Below, piece after piece: positions 1 through 6,158 of a stretch of 6,158 bases of DNA (position 1 is the first letter of the stretch; the number at the start of each line of letters is the position of its first letter). Both the position numbers and the translations under genes were made by a program. Under the pieces are notes generated by a model. The model was not told where the DNA came from, made no database searches, and saw only the letters and a program-made list of their open reading frames with translations. Source of the stretch: Oceanihabitans sp. (lineage in GTDB: Bacteria > Bacteroidota > Bacteroidia > Flavobacteriales > Flavobacteriaceae); assembly GCA_018067265.1 (NCBI GenBank), contig JAGPUY010000452.1, positions 1 through 6,158 on the forward strand, written 5' to 3'.

Positions 1-514
1 CCCAAATATATTTTCGTTGAAAGGTTAGCAGAATTCCTGCCAATACTAACGGAAAGTAAGCAATTGCATGTGCTTTGGCGTTGTGACCAACACCGAGAAT
101 TATAATGAGGTAGGTGGAAAATCCGAAGGCGATAGCACCGAGAAAGGCCAGTTTATAATTAACTTTCATCACGAGTAATAATAGATAAATTCCTGAAAAA
201 TAAAGAAATAAATAATCTGCTGGTCGTGGTAAAAAACGAAGTGTTCGATCTAGTGTTTTTATGTATGTATAGGGATAACGAGCTCCTAATAGGTACGTTG
301 GCATTCCGCCAAAAGCGTTATCTGTCCAATACAGTTCTTCTCCGGTAGCTTTACGGAATTGATTTTGTTTCTTTGCCATTCCAGCATACTGAACAATATC
401 TGTTTGTTGCATTTTTTTCCCTTGCAATACCGGATAGAAATAGGCCAAAGATATTATAAGAAACAGCAATAATGCTACTGCATGAGGAATTATTTTTTTA
501 AAATCTATATGCAC
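1..514 (-). CDS. YfhO-family polytopic membrane protein, N-terminal part
   Basis: This is the first 171 codons of a membrane protein cut by the left edge. The N-terminus MHIDFKKIIPH leads into a hydrophobic helix at about residues 8-30. A polar, probably extracytoplasmic loop follows, with TDIVQY (38-43), YWTDNAFGGMPTY (62-74) and RFLPRPADY (93-101). Further hydrophobic segments lie at about 102-118, 121-143 and 150-165, with the motif GVGHNAKAHAIAY (141-153) between the last two. From memory, these motifs match the large Bacteroidetes proteins annotated YfhO family; Bacillus YfhO is a GT-C-like enzyme that glycosylates lipoteichoic acid. Asp39, just after the first helix, sits where GT-C enzymes often carry a catalytic acid; this is inference, and the substrate here is unknown. 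I chose GTG at 514 because it is the only ATG, GTG or TTG codon between the in-frame stop near 554 and the first helix, and it gives a family-like N-terminus. It lies 413 bases downstream of tsaD on the same strand, so co-transcription is uncertain. Confidence 0.82.
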   Translation of the reverse strand, partial: MHIDFKKIIPHAVALLLFLIISLAYFYPVLQGKKMQQTDIVQYAGMAKKQNQFRKATGEELYWTDNAFGGMPTYLLGARYPYTYIKTLDRTLRFLPRPADYLFLYFSGIYLLLLVMKVNYKLAFLGAIAFGFSTYLIIILGVGHNAKAHAIAYFPLVLAGILLTFQRKYIW

Positions 515-560
515 TGGATGTCGTTTTTTATGGGTGTAAAGAATAAAAGCAATATACTAA

Positions 561-577
561 ACCTTTTTTGGAAAGGT
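561..577 (-). other. Weak hairpin upstream of the YfhO-like gene
   Basis: ACCTTT (561-566) and AAAGGT (572-577) are perfect inverted repeats around a 5-base loop. The structure lies 47 bases before the GTG start of the YfhO-like gene and about 30 bases after the small ORF stop. Read on the minus strand it is not followed by a clean T-run, so it does not look like a standard intrinsic terminator. A 6-bp stem in DNA this AT-rich could be chance. Confidence 0.25.
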
Positions 578-608
578 ATTTTAAAGGATTGAATTATTAG
601 CCAACCTA

Positions 609-668
609 TTATAAATCTATATATTCTCCAGGGTTTTTAGAAGACTTTATTTCTGGAATTTTATCCAT
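609..668 (-). CDS. Possible 19-residue small ORF (leader peptide or gene remnant)
   Basis: ATG at 668 opens MDKIPEIKSSKNPGEYIDL followed by TAA. The ATG is preceded by AAAGGAG with 8 bases between GGAG and ATG. That is a good Shine-Dalgarno match, which is unusual in this phylum and absent from the other genes here. The peptide is hydrophilic with no signal sequence or membrane segment. The same frame continues upstream through two TAA stops with plausible amino-acid sequence, so it may instead be the C-terminal end of a decayed gene whose internal Met happens to look like a start. It lies 94 bases upstream of the YfhO-like gene on the same strand and could be a leader ORF. I do not recognise the peptide. 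Confidence 0.25.
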   Translation of the reverse strand: MDKIPEIKSSKNPGEYIDL

Positions 669-927
669 ACTAGTTGCTCCTTTTTTTATAAGTTATTGAA
701 TTTCTCTGAGAATTTTTAAGTTTTCTTAGCTACGTGCCATTTCCTTACTGCTACAAATAACCTAGCCAAAATCTATAATTCATAACCTGAATAGAAGTAA
801 TGCTGGAAATTTGAAGTATACGCTTTTAAATTATATGAGAGAAAGCATTAAAATTAGAGATAAACCAAGCCTTAAATGGATGATCTAGTATTTGTATTAT
901 TGGTTGAAATTAGTTCATTAATAATAA

Positions 928-1950
928 TTAAATCTTCAATCTAGAAGAAGCAGTAACGTCTTGCTCTGAAAAATCGCCTTCTAAATATTTCAAATAACCA
1001 ACAATACCAATCATTGCAGCATTATCTGTGGTGAATTCAAATTTAGGGACATAGGTAGTCCAACCAAATTTTTGTTCTCCATTTTTCAACGCTTCTCGTA
1101 TTCCAGTATTCGCAGAAACACCACCACCAATAGCAATATGATTAATGCCAGTTTGTTTGGTAGCAAGTTTTAGTTTATCTATTAAAATTCCTATAATGGT
1201 GTATTGTATAGAAGCACAAATATCATTTAGATTTTCTTCAATAAAATTAGGGTTCATTTTTACCTGCTTCTGTATGAAATATAAAATAGCAGTTTTTAAT
1301 CCAGAAAAGCTAAAGTTTAAACCAGCGACTTTAGGTTTTGTAAATGGAAAAGCTTTCGGATTTCCTAGTTTAGCGCGTCGGTCAATTTCTGGACCTGCAG
1401 GATAGCCAAGACCAAGAATTTTTCCACTTTTATCAAAAGCTTCACCAACAGCGTCATCAATTGTTTCGCCAATAACTTCCATTTCAAAGTAATTAGAGAC
1501 TTTTACAATTTGTGTATGCCCGCCAGAAATAGTCATGCCCAAAAACGGAAAAGGAGGTTTGCTAAAACCTGCTTCGTCTATAAAATGTGCCAAAATATGC
1601 GCTTGCATATGGTTGACTTCTATCAGCGGAATATCTAAACCAAAGGCCAACGATTTTGCAAAAGAAGTACCAACAAGTAAGGACCCCATTAATCCGGGAC
1701 CTCTTGTAAAGGCTATAGCATGAAGCATTTCTTTTTTTATTCCAGCTTTTTCAATAGCTTGATGTACAACAGGTACAATGTTTTGCTGGTGTGCTCTAGA
1801 AGCTAATTCTGGGACGACACCACCATATTCTTCGTGTATTTTTTGGCTTGCAACAATATTGCTTAATACCTTGCCGTTTAGCAAGATAGAGGCAGCAGTA
1901 TCATCGCAAGAAGACTCAATTGCAAGTATGTAAATATTTTGTGAGGACAT
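928..1950 (-). CDS. tsaD: tRNA N6-adenosine threonylcarbamoyltransferase TsaD
   Basis: TsaD (formerly Gcp/YgjD, Kae1 family) transfers the threonylcarbamoyl group from threonylcarbamoyl-AMP to A37 of tRNAs that read ANN codons, giving t6A. It acts in the cytoplasm with TsaB and TsaE, using TsaC product; those partners are not in this window. The 340-residue protein is full length for bacterial TsaD. The ASKHA-fold signatures are intact: LAIESSCDDTAAS (9-21), the GGVVPELASRAH segment (43-54), and metal ligands His114 and His118 in NHMQAH. They continue with SGGHTQ (142-147), the ETIDDAVGEAFDK segment (162-174), GGGVSANTG (276-284) and Asp309 in DNAAMIG, the third metal ligand. The start is the ATG at 1950, three residues before the conserved N-terminal strand. 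No Shine-Dalgarno precedes it, which is normal for Bacteroidetes. It is divergent from tamB, and no frameshift or missing catalytic residue is seen. Confidence 0.98.
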   Translation of the reverse strand: MSSQNIYILAIESSCDDTAASILLNGKVLSNIVASQKIHEEYGGVVPELASRAHQQNIVPVVHQAIEKAGIKKEMLHAIAFTRGPGLMGSLLVGTSFAKSLAFGLDIPLIEVNHMQAHILAHFIDEAGFSKPPFPFLGMTISGGHTQIVKVSNYFEMEVIGETIDDAVGEAFDKSGKILGLGYPAGPEIDRRAKLGNPKAFPFTKPKVAGLNFSFSGLKTAILYFIQKQVKMNPNFIEENLNDICASIQYTIIGILIDKLKLATKQTGINHIAIGGGVSANTGIREALKNGEQKFGWTTYVPKFEFTTDNAAMIGIVGYLKYLEGDFSEQDVTASSRLKI

Positions 1951-1976
1951 TAGTAAATATTAGGCACAATAATTGT

Positions 1977-1984
1977 TAATTTTG
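1977..1984 (+). promoter_or_regulatory. Possible tamB -7 promoter box
   Basis: TAATTTTG matches the TAnnTTTG -7 consensus on the plus strand and would place a transcription start near 1990. No TTG or TTTG lies at the proper distance upstream; the nearest candidates are at 1938-1941 (too far) and 1973-1975 (too close). The match is therefore partial, and tamB may also be transcribed from further upstream. Confidence 0.3.
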
Positions 1985-1996
1985 ACTTCAAAGTTA
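1977..1996. repeat. Inverted repeat between tsaD and tamB
   Basis: The left arm TAATTTTGA (1977-1985) and right arm TCAAAGTTA (1988-1996) are separated by two bases and pair at 8 of 9 positions; the exception is T1980 with G1993. Each arm contains a TAnnTTTG box for its own strand. The dyad may simply reflect two opposed promoters, or may be an operator for a dimeric regulator. Confidence 0.5.
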
Positions 1997-2016
1997 TAAC
2001 TTTAAAACGTATCAAA
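1989..2016 (-). promoter_or_regulatory. Probable tsaD promoter (Bacteroidetes type)
   Basis: On the minus strand TAACTTTG (1996 to 1989) matches the Bacteroidetes -7 consensus TAnnTTTG exactly. TTTG (2016 to 2013) can serve as the -33 box, with a 16-base spacer that is somewhat shorter than the usual 19 or so. Transcription would start near 1983, giving a leader of about 30 bases before the tsaD ATG at 1950. The -33 box falls within the tamB reading frame. Confidence 0.5.
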
Positions 2017-2043
2017 AAATTTTTTAAAATAGCATCCAAAATT

Positions 2044-5000
2044 GTGGCAGTCTTGCTACTGCTTTTCATCATATTGGTGTTGGTGCTTTCTATTCCTGCC
2101 GTTCAAACTAGACTCGGTAAATTTGCTACCAATTGGTTAAATACCGAATATGGTACAAATATTAACATAAATCGAGTAGGACTCCAATTCAATGGAGATG
2201 TGGAACTTAAAGAGATTCTGATACGAGATTATAAAAAGGATACACTTATTAGTGCCATAGAATTGAATACTTCTATTTTAAATTTTAATAATCTTATCAA
2301 TAGCAAACTTGCTTTTGGAGATATAGATTTAGAAGGTTTAATTTTTAATATTAAAACCTATAAAGGAGAACCAGAATCCAATCTAAATGTTTTTGTTGCT
2401 CGTTTTGATGAAGACAACCCAAGAAAAAGTGAGAATACTTTTTTAATGTCTTCTAGTGATATTTCTATTTATGGTGGAACCTTTCGGCTTATTGATGAAA
2501 ATAAAGAAACGCCAAAAATCTTAGAGTTTTCTGCTATAGATATAAACGCAACTAATTTTTTAATTAATGGTCCAAATGTTAGTACTAGAATAAACACATT
2601 GGTATTTAAGGATAGTCGTGGTTTGGAAATGAAAAATTTGTCTTCCGATTTCACATATACGCTTAATGATATTACACTTGCCAATTTAAAACTGAAAACA
2701 ACGCACTCTTCTTTACAAGGAGATTTGAAATTTTCTTATGACCGAGAAGATTTTTCAGACTTTACAAACAAAGTAAATGTAGACGCTAATTTTACAGAAG
2801 CTAGTGTCGCTTTAGATGAGTTAAATGCGTTTTACAATGAATTTGGAATTGGACAACGAGCAGATTTTAATGCAGAAATTCATGGAACATTAAATGATTT
2901 GAATGTCGATAATTTAAATCTGACAACAAACTCTAGAACAAAAATTTATGGCGATTTAAATTTTAAAAATTTATTTAATGCGGCAGATGATAATTTTTCT
3001 ATGCACGGAAAATTTTCAAATCTTTCTTCGAACTATAAATCCTTAAAGGCATTATTGCCAAATGTACTTGGAGAAGCTATTCCTTCGGTTTTTGATAAAC
3101 TTGGAAATTTTAATATTAAAGGGATAACTTCTATTACCACTTCTACCATAAAAGCAGATCTTAAAATCGATACCGATTTAGGCTATCTCGTTTCTAATTT
3201 AGAAATGAAAAAAATCAATGACATAGATAACGCAACCTATAAAGGAAATATTATTTTCGATGATTTTGATATTGGTACTTTTCTGAATGATCCTAACTTA
3301 AAAAAGGCTTCCTTAAATTTAGATGTGGACGGCAAAGGTTTCACCCAAGAAAACTTAAATACAAAGGTAGAAGGAGATATTTATTCTATAAATTATAACG
3401 AATATATCTATCAGAATATTCTTGTTTCAGGGAATTTAAAAGATAAGGTATTTAACGGAAAAGTAGATTCAGAAGACAAAAATTTTAAACTTAAGTTTAA
3501 TGGTTTAGCCGATTTTTCACAAGAAATAAACAAGTTTGATTTTGTTGCCAATGTAGATTATGCCAATCTTAAGGCCCTTAATTTTATTAAAAAAGACAGT
3601 ATGTCTGTGTTTAAGGGAATTGTCGACATGAAAATGGAAGGTACCACCTTAGACAATGCCGTTGGAAGTATCCAATTCAATAAAACTTATTATCAAAACG
3701 AAAACGACGAGTATTTCTTTGATGACTTTGCTGTAGAATCTTCCTTTATCGATAAGGTAAGATATATAAATGTAAACTCACCCGATATTATTGAAGGACA
3801 AATGAGTGGTGTTTTTTTAATAGATGATATCGACGAACTTTTTATTAACGCAATAGGTAGTTTGTATACTAAATATAGTCCGTATGAGGTATCTACAAAC
3901 CAGTATATAGACTTTAATTTTAAGATTTATAACAAGATTATTGAGGTCTTCTTACCAGAATTAAAACTTGGTAAAAACACTTTTGTAAAAGGAAGAGTAG
4001 AAAGCGACGAAAAAGAGTTTAAACTTACTTTTAAATCGCCTAAAATAGAATGGCTAGATTACTTTGCAAATGCCATCGAACTGCAAGTAGATAATAAAAA
4101 TCCATTATTTAACACCTATGTCGAAGTAGATAGTTTACATACGGATATCTATAATATTTCAAAGTTTAATCTTATTAATGTAACTATTAATGATACGCTT
4201 TTTATGCGTTCCGAATTTAAAGGAGGAAAAACAAATAGCGATTTATACGACCTAAGTTTCTACCATACTAAAAACGAAGCAAACCAGTCTATTGTAGGTT
4301 TTAAAAAATCAGATGTAACTTTTAAAGGAAACAAATGGTACATCAATGAAAATAAAGATAGTTTCAATAAAGTAACTTTTGATCCTAATTTTGAAAACTT
4401 TAATCTAGATCAATTTGTACTGAACCATAATGACGAAGAAATTCGACTTTCCGGAATCATAAATGGCAAAAACAATAAAGATTTAAAGCTGCATTTTAAG
4501 AATGTGTTTTTAGATAAAATAACGCCAGATATTAACGATTTAAGTTTAAAAGGATTAGTAAATGGGAAGCTAGATGTATTGCAGAAAAACGGAAACTATC
4601 TTCCAGAATCTACAATAACTATTGATGATTTAGAAGTGAACGACTTAGTTTTAGGTTCTTTTGATGCCAATATAAAGGGAAACCAATCCTTAACCAACTA
4701 CACCATAAATGCAAGTATTAAAGATGATGAAAAAAAATCTTTTAGTGCCATTGGTAATGTAGATGTATCTTCAGAAGCATCTAATATTGATGTCGCCTTG
4801 CTTTTAAATGAATTTAATTTACAGCCATTAAATCCTTTTCTAGAAGACGTATTAAGAGATATTAGAGGTTTAGCAACAGGAAGAGTTCAAGTATCCGGAA
4901 GTCTAAAAAAACCTAGTATGGATGGGCAATTAGCATTAGATCAAGGAGGTTTAGGTATTCCTGAATTAAATGTAGACTATAGTTTTACAGAGAAATCTTC

Positions 5001-6158
5001 GGTTACTTTAAACAACCAAACATTTCGATTTAATACTATAGATATAACCGATACGGTGTATAATACTAAAGCTGTTTTAGACGGAAGCTTAAGTCATGTG
5101 AATTTTGGAGATTGGAGCATGAATTTAAATCTGGATACCGATAGACTGCTGGTTTTAAATACTACCGAAGATGAAGACCGATTGTATTACGGAACAGGAT
5201 TTATTGGTGGTACTGCAAATATTTATGGTCCAGCAAACCAATTAAGAATAAATGTAATTGGAGCAACCAAGAAAGGTACCGTCTTTAAAATCCCTTTAAC
5301 AGATAATGAATCCTTTGGAGATAACTCTTATATACATTTCCTTTCTCCTGAAGAAAAACAAGCGAAATTAGAAGGAAAAGATATTACAACAGATGATATT
5401 TCAGGATTGGAATTAGATTTCGATTTAGATGTAACGCAAGATGCTGAAATTGAAATTGTAATGGACAAAGTAAGTGGAAGTACCATTAGAGGTCGCGGAG
5501 AAGGTGGTTTACTAGTCGAAATTAATACCAATGGGAAGTTTAATATGTATGGTGATTTTTCTGTCTTTGAAGGAACCTATAAATTTAGATATGGCGGAAT
5601 CATACAAAAAGATTTTACCGTAGTTCCTGGTGGTACGCTTGCTTGGGATGGATCGCCATTAAAAGCCCGAATCGATATAGAAGCTATTTATAAAACGCAA
5701 GCAAATCCATCCCCTTTATTAGATTCTCCAATAAATAGACGTATTCCTGTTAATTTAAAGATTGCGTTAACTGGTGAATTAGAAAAACCAGAACCAGATT
5801 ATAATTTCGAATTCCCTAATCTAAGTTCTACGGTAAGATCGGAGTTAGATTATAGATTAGAATCTAAAGACGATAGAAGTAATCAGGCTATTTATTTGCT
5901 AGCAACAGGTTCTTTTTCTAGTAGTTTGAGTGAGCTTAATGTAAATGGTACTATTGAAGAAAGAATAAATGGTATTATTAACGGCTTACTTTCCGATGGC
6001 GATAATAAACTACAAGTAGGATTAAATGTAGAACTTGGCGAAAACACACCAGATTACCAGTCAGATGATAGGTTAGGAGTAACGCTACAAACGAATATTA
6101 GCGATCGTATTCGTATAAACGGTAAAGTTGGTGTGCCAATTGGTGGAATTAGCCAAAC
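2044..6158 (+). CDS. tamB: TamB-family translocation/assembly protein (DUF490), C-terminus missing
   Basis: TamB-like proteins are anchored in the inner membrane and span the periplasm as a long beta-taco tube. They are linked to phospholipid transport to, and protein assembly in, the outer membrane, often with the BamA-like partner TamA, which is not seen here. The frame is open to the right edge: 1,371 codons from GTG 2044. An N-terminal hydrophobic anchor (residues 1-19) ends in SIPAVQTRLGKFA. An AsmA-like opening (VGLQFNGDVELKEI, then DYKKDTLIS) follows, then about 1,100 residues of short alternating strands rich in Asn, Asp, Lys and Phe, with no transmembrane segments. The C-terminal TamB domain begins near residue 1150, with DFSVFEGTYKFRYGG (1171-1185), VVPGGTLAWDGSP, and later YLLATGSF and NELG-type strands. 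Bacteroidetes members usually run about 1,450 residues or more, so roughly 70-100 are missing. GTG 2044 is the first conventional start, but it cuts into the anchor and removes its basic flank; the true start is probably upstream (about 1996-2011). It is divergent from tsaD. Confidence 0.9.
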   Translation, partial: MAVLLLLFIILVLVLSIPAVQTRLGKFATNWLNTEYGTNININRVGLQFNGDVELKEILIRDYKKDTLISAIELNTSILNFNNLINSKLAFGDIDLEGLIFNIKTYKGEPESNLNVFVARFDEDNPRKSENTFLMSSSDISIYGGTFRLIDENKETPKILEFSAIDINATNFLINGPNVSTRINTLVFKDSRGLEMKNLSSDFTYTLNDITLANLKLKTTHSSLQGDLKFSYDREDFSDFTNKVNVDANFTEASVALDELNAFYNEFGIGQRADFNAEIHGTLNDLNVDNLNLTTNSRTKIYGDLNFKNLFNAADDNFSMHGKFSNLSSNYKSLKALLPNVLGEAIPSVFDKLGNFNIKGITSITTSTIKADLKIDTDLGYLVSNLEMKKINDIDNATYKGNIIFDDFDIGTFLNDPNLKKASLNLDVDGKGFTQENLNTKVEGDIYSINYNEYIYQNILVSGNLKDKVFNGKVDSEDKNFKLKFNGLADFSQEINKFDFVANVDYANLKALNFIKKDSMSVFKGIVDMKMEGTTLDNAVGSIQFNKTYYQNENDEYFFDDFAVESSFIDKVRYINVNSPDIIEGQMSGVFLIDDIDELFINAIGSLYTKYSPYEVSTNQYIDFNFKIYNKIIEVFLPELKLGKNTFVKGRVESDEKEFKLTFKSPKIEWLDYFANAIELQVDNKNPLFNTYVEVDSLHTDIYNISKFNLINVTINDTLFMRSEFKGGKTNSDLYDLSFYHTKNEANQSIVGFKKSDVTFKGNKWYINENKDSFNKVTFDPNFENFNLDQFVLNHNDEEIRLSGIINGKNNKDLKLHFKNVFLDKITPDINDLSLKGLVNGKLDVLQKNGNYLPESTITIDDLEVNDLVLGSFDANIKGNQSLTNYTINASIKDDEKKSFSAIGNVDVSSEASNIDVALLLNEFNLQPLNPFLEDVLRDIRGLATGRVQVSGSLKKPSMDGQLALDQGGLGIPELNVDYSFTEKSSVTLNNQTFRFNTIDITDTVYNTKAVLDGSLSHVNFGDWSMNLNLDTDRLLVLNTTEDEDRLYYGTGFIGGTANIYGPANQLRINVIGATKKGTVFKIPLTDNESFGDNSYIHFLSPEEKQAKLEGKDITTDDISGLELDFDLDVTQDAEIEIVMDKVSGSTIRGRGEGGLLVEINTNGKFNMYGDFSVFEGTYKFRYGGIIQKDFTVVPGGTLAWDGSPLKARIDIEAIYKTQANPSPLLDSPINRRIPVNLKIALTGELEKPEPDYNFEFPNLSSTVRSELDYRLESKDDRSNQAIYLLATGSFSSSLSELNVNGTIEERINGIINGLLSDGDNKLQVGLNVELGENTPDYQSDDRLGVTLQTNISDRIRINGKVGVPIGGISQ

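Larger units (their letters stand above)
515..927. other. Spacer without an intact normal-sized gene, possibly a decayed gene
   Basis: This 413-base stretch separates the tsaD stop from the YfhO-like start. Stops are frequent in all frames. On the minus strand some open segments look protein-like but are interrupted. One frame reads ENLKILREIQ, stop (693-695), LIKKGATS and then the 19-codon ORF at 668-609; a further stop at 726-728 bounds it upstream. Another frame reads LKAYTSNFQHYFYSGYEL, stop (773-775), then ILARLFVAVRKWHVAKKT, stop (716-718). These could be remnants of a gene or repeated element, or chance in AT-rich DNA. I found no tRNA-like structure, no strong terminator after tsaD and no TAnnTTTG box reading toward the YfhO-like gene. 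Confidence 0.6.
1957..2043 (+). other. In-frame extension of tamB upstream of its first conventional start codon
   Basis: The tamB frame stays open back to the stops at 1951-1956. From about 1999 it encodes TLKRIKKFFKIASKI, a basic segment of the kind expected before a signal anchor, running directly into the hydrophobic stretch after 2044. It contains no ATG, GTG or TTG in frame. Possible non-standard starts are ATA at 1996, ATC at 2011 (giving KKFFKIASK after the initiator) and ATT at 2041. Its composition suggests it is translated, but the initiation codon is unknown. Confidence 0.5.

Noticed and set aside
824..847. GCTTT ... AAAGC inverted repeat as an RNA structure
   Set aside because: A 5-bp stem with a loop of about 15 bases is too weak to support in AT-rich sequence.
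917..931. TTAATAATAATTAA as a terminator or operator after tsaD
   Set aside because: Only a 5-bp all-AT stem can form and no T-run follows on the minus strand, so it is indistinguishable from background.
1145..1405. Plus-strand open frame of 86 codons
   Set aside because: It lies wholly antisense to the conserved core of tsaD and its translation has no recognisable features.
1535..1723. Plus-strand open frame of 62 codons
   Set aside because: It is antisense to tsaD, whose coding sequence fully explains the region.
2469..2684. Minus-strand open frame of 71 codons
   Set aside because: It is a shadow inside the long tamB frame, with no independent coding evidence.
5328..5531. Minus-strand open frame of 67 codons
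   Set aside because: It is antisense to tamB near the start of the conserved C-terminal domain; its Ser/Ile-rich composition reflects the complementary strand.
2044..6158. Possible frameshift or fusion in the long plus-strand frame
   Set aside because: I translated the whole frame by eye: it has no internal stop, and TamB-like character is continuous from the anchor to the C-terminal domain.

Overview
The window is AT-rich, has no Shine-Dalgarno sites ahead of its two larger complete-start genes, shows Bacteroidetes-type TAnnTTTG promoter boxes, and encodes proteins that look like those of marine Flavobacteriaceae. I infer a flavobacterium (Lacinutrix/Olleya/Winogradskyella-like); the genus cannot be fixed from the sequence alone.

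Layout, left to right. Positions 1-514 (minus strand) hold the first 171 codons of a large polytopic membrane protein of the Bacteroidetes YfhO-like family; the rest lies beyond the left edge. Positions 515-927 hold no intact gene of normal size. This gap contains a 19-codon small ORF with a good Shine-Dalgarno-like sequence, in-frame peptide-like segments broken by stop codons that may be a decayed gene, and a weak hairpin. Positions 928-1950 (minus) are a complete tsaD, the catalytic subunit of the universal tRNA t6A37 modification. From about 2000 to the right edge (plus) runs one uninterrupted frame of roughly 1,370-1,390 codons encoding a TamB-family envelope protein; it lacks only its extreme C-terminus.

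The tsaD and tamB genes are divergent and share a very short control region. Two opposed TAnnTTTG boxes there form a near-perfect inverted repeat (1977-1996), so the two promoters would compete for the same DNA. The tamB frame has no ATG, GTG or TTG codon in the stretch encoding its basic N-terminal segment, so its start is unresolved; the first conventional start, GTG at 2044, lies inside the membrane anchor.

The genes do not form one pathway. tsaD is translation housekeeping, tamB is outer-membrane and envelope biogenesis, and the YfhO-like protein is probably a cell-surface glycosyl-transfer or membrane protein. I see no mobile element, CRISPR array, rRNA or tRNA gene, and no convincing novel multi-gene system. 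The points worth a second look are the tsaD/tamB control region, the tamB start and the decayed-looking spacer.
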